Shown here: in pieces, positions 10,721 through 12,640 of the stretch
How the letters are laid out: the number at the start of each line of letters is the position of its first letter
Position numbering within the stretch: position 1 is the stretch's first letter
NCBI GenBank assembly: GCA_003230355.1
Contig: QIDD01000007.1
Location: forward strand, 1 to 12,640
DNA length: 12,640 nt
Reading direction: 5' to 3'
Origin: Methanobacteriota archaeon
Lineage (GTDB): Archaea; Hydrothermarchaeota; Hydrothermarchaeia; Hydrothermarchaeales; SZUA-236
Notes under the pieces: model-generated
Told to the model about the DNA's origin: nothing
Databases searched by the model: none
Seen by the model: only the letters and a program-made list of their open reading frames with translations
Translations under genes and position numbers: made by a program

Positions 10721-12640
10721 ATGGATAGGGAACGTATTTTTGCAGTGGCCTTGCTCGTGGTTTTGAGCGTTATTGTTGTTGCCGGGACAGATGCAGCGGC
10801 TCCTCCGGGTATTGCAGATGTTTCTTGGAACATTAGGGACAGCCATGGGCGCAATATTTCTGCGCGTGCGGATTTTCTCGCAGGTAGAGGGGTGACAACT
10901 TTAGGGTCCCGCGGCCTAGGGTATGACTTTCAGCTCACATTCCCAGAGACTAGCCCGGTCAAAAGCATGTCATTCAAAAACCTGAATATATCCAGTGGAA
11001 GTCTTGACCTCTGGGTGGATGAAGTCCCAGGCAGCAAGGTTTTAAACAAGTCTTTTAAACGGGTTTTTGCAATCGACCCATCATCGCTTGACTTCGATTC
11101 TGCAGTTGTCACAAGTATTGCCGAGGGCAGCTATCTCTATAAATGCGCTGACTGGGATTTCGCATCGCAGACTTGCCCGCCAATTGAAAAAACATGCACC
11201 AGCGGTTCAAAGGACACGCGCATTTGCACTGTTACAGGCGGCTGGAAAAAGATTAAGAAACTAACGCCGGGAGAGCAGTACTCTTTCACGCTCACACCCG
11301 CAGACCCAGGCTTTGCAGAATACTCCTCTGATTTCACATCTCCCTACTGCTCAACCGGCGAATCGCCTTGTATCGCGAATTCATCGCTTTTGAAATGCAG
11401 GGACACTGTAAGCGACGGTAACGGACCTGAGCCTAACCAGCCAAATACTATCGACACCTGCGACGATGGCACGGCCACTTTCTCAACACCTTCTTGTGGA
11501 GGAGACGAATCAGTGGAAAATATAACTATAACCGATTATAACAACACCTATTTCAGGGCTGGAGACACTGTAGGGGTTGAAGCATGGGTATTCTGTTACG
11601 GAACTACCGATGACCATTTAGGATTGGCGTATACAAACGATTCGAATGCTGCAACGCCGCAGTGGCAATTAAAAGAGTTTAGAGAAGACGGATGCCCTGC
11701 TGCAGGATATCAGAGGATCGTGTTCAATAATTTCACCCTGGATGATGCAGCGGGCAACCATTCTGTTAGGGCCTATATAACATATGATACAGCAGCGCCG
11801 CCGCCTCAAAACACCTGTGCAATTCGTTCAGCAGGCAACAGATACGATGACAATGATGACGTTGTTTTCTCTGTTAATGGATCTCCAACACCAACAGTAA
11901 TGGAATGGGGCAATAAAACTGTCTCCTGTGAAACATGGACCTCTGTTGACCTGGAAAAAACATATACCAATCCTATTGTTGTGGTTACACCAGAATATAG
12001 CAGCACAACAAATGATAACGGTATAGCTGTCTGGACACGAAACATTAATGCGACTGGTTTTGAAGTAAAGGCGTCTGATGAGAACTTCAACTGCCAGGAT
12101 ACGCTTAATGTTCATTACATCGTAATGGAAGAAGGCAGCTGGACATTGCCTGGTTCAAACATAAAAGTAGAAGCTGGAAAGGTAAACACAACCAAATATG
12201 GCTATGTCGGCGGTTTTTTCGGCTGCCCAACTTATGGGGAAACTGTGAACTTTACCCATACCTTTGATGGTCCAAATCCAATCGCCTTTACCAGCAGAGG
12301 GACAGATAACAATCCAGGTACATGGGGGGAGAGTTACGTCTCTGGCGTTGGCGCACAGACTGACGAGATAGGTACTACAAACATGTGCATCGGTCTGGAC
12401 AGAAACAGGGCAGGCACTGGAACATTTACAAATAATGAAACAATTTATTGGATTGTAGTTGATGAGGGTAACGGAACTATTGGCGGCATAGAATATGAGA
12501 TACTATGGCAGTTGAATGATGCAGGAGACAGCGGGGGTTCTTGGATCAATGGTTATAAGGATGGAATGCCGTTCTACCAGAGTTGGGCTCATACATGGAC
12601 CGGGGACCCGAATGTCATTGTAGTAAGAACAACATCAGTA
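10721..12640 (+). CDS. Secreted, Cys-rich surface protein with tandem H-type-lectin-like modules (partial)
   Basis: Open reading frame of at least 640 codons that runs off the right edge with no stop. The start MDRERIFAVALLVVLSVIVV and a TDAAAPPG region form a typical Sec signal peptide, cleaved near residues 25-27. The mature part has many Cys and many N-X-S/T sequons (for example NIS, NNT, NFT, NKT, NAT, NET, NGT), which indicates an exported, probably N-glycosylated protein. Residues about 404-490 read WTSVDLEKTYTNPIVVVTPE ... WTRNINATGFEVKA ... HYIVMEEGSW ... IKVEAG, the pattern of H-type-lectin-like beta-sandwich modules. A diverged second copy follows (about 505-597: NFTHTF, NPIAFTS, IYWIVVDEGNG, IEYEILW). 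Residues 30-400 are beta-rich without a family I can name. The rest, including any membrane anchor or S-layer motif, is outside the window. Confidence 0.85.
   Translation, partial: MDRERIFAVALLVVLSVIVVAGTDAAAPPGIADVSWNIRDSHGRNISARADFLAGRGVTTLGSRGLGYDFQLTFPETSPVKSMSFKNLNISSGSLDLWVDEVPGSKVLNKSFKRVFAIDPSSLDFDSAVVTSIAEGSYLYKCADWDFASQTCPPIEKTCTSGSKDTRICTVTGGWKKIKKLTPGEQYSFTLTPADPGFAEYSSDFTSPYCSTGESPCIANSSLLKCRDTVSDGNGPEPNQPNTIDTCDDGTATFSTPSCGGDESVENITITDYNNTYFRAGDTVGVEAWVFCYGTTDDHLGLAYTNDSNAATPQWQLKEFREDGCPAAGYQRIVFNNFTLDDAAGNHSVRAYITYDTAAPPPQNTCAIRSAGNRYDDNDDVVFSVNGSPTPTVMEWGNKTVSCETWTSVDLEKTYTNPIVVVTPEYSSTTNDNGIAVWTRNINATGFEVKASDENFNCQDTLNVHYIVMEEGSWTLPGSNIKVEAGKVNTTKYGYVGGFFGCPTYGETVNFTHTFDGPNPIAFTSRGTDNNPGTWGESYVSGVGAQTDEIGTTNMCIGLDRNRAGTGTFTNNETIYWIVVDEGNGTIGGIEYEILWQLNDAGDSGGSWINGYKDGMPFYQSWAHTWTGDPNVIVVRTTSV

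Noticed and set aside
10679..10723. TAG at 10709 read as pyrrolysine to join the mini-ORF to the surface protein
   Set aside because: TAG ends hisH, the PAC2-family gene, the methyltransferase gene and the pantoate kinase gene normally, and the signal peptide starts cleanly at the second ATG.
11806..12115. Two minus-strand open frames of about 95 codons within the surface-protein region
   Set aside because: They lie antisense to a 640-codon frame with a signal peptide and recognisable repeats, and show no motifs of their own.
1..12640. Search for CRISPR arrays, insertion sequences, integrase sites or a defence system
   Set aside because: No spaced repeats, transposase motifs or terminal inverted repeats were seen, and the genes are mostly housekeeping.

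Overview
This is a 12.6-kb piece of an archaeal chromosome, most likely from a euryarchaeal-type lineage and possibly an uncultured one. The archaeal assignment is firm. It rests on ribosomal proteins L44e and S27e, initiation factor aIF2-alpha and the H/ACA RNP protein Nop10, on the archaeal-only pantoate kinase next to CoaBC, and on TATA-type promoters, some apparently leaderless. I cannot name a genus. Pantoate kinase argues against Thermoplasmatales, and the cold-shock protein and the H-type-lectin-like surface protein do not settle the lineage. The genes look intact, and I see no IS element, CRISPR array, tRNA or rRNA.

Left part (1-5440, minus strand). A TATA box near 5433 appears to start a long co-directional run: rpl44e, rps27e, aif2a, nop10 (only 55 codons), a PAC2-family proteasome-assembly-chaperone homologue, hisF, hisH and a HEAT-PAS protein. 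From L44e to HisH the genes are separated by 7 nt or less or overlap by 3-4 nt. This joins a conserved archaeal translation/RNP/proteostasis cluster to the two subunits of imidazole glycerol phosphate synthase. After a 165-nt leader comes a small CspA-type cold-shock protein with a strong Shine-Dalgarno (SD) sequence and a hairpin/T-tract terminator. Beyond it, a short three-helix membrane protein with its own leaderless-type promoter precedes the alpha subunit of phenylalanyl-tRNA synthetase, which runs off the left edge.

Centre (5480-8729, plus strand). A divergent promoter drives a small SecB-like protein, a UbiE/MenG-type C-methyltransferase, the bifunctional CoaBC and pantoate kinase. 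The last two overlap by 4 nt and supply two stages of archaeal coenzyme A synthesis: pantoate to 4-phosphopantoate, then 4'-phosphopantothenate to 4'-phosphopantetheine.

Right part (8708-12640). A six-helix membrane protein and an SfsA-DUF123 fusion (a PD-(D/E)XK-like module joined to a GIY-YIG-like module) lie on the minus strand, and the membrane protein overlaps the end of the pantoate kinase gene tail to tail. Divergent from sfsA is a large secreted, Cys-rich protein with many N-glycosylation sequons and two tandem H-type-lectin-like modules, at least 640 residues and open at the right edge. Its apparent transcript starts with an in-frame 10-codon leaderless mini-ORF.

I see no single new defence or mobile system. 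The most unusual items are the lectin-like surface protein, the SfsA/GIY-YIG fusion, the HEAT-PAS protein without an output domain, the SecB-like protein, and the small leader ORFs before the surface protein and cspA.
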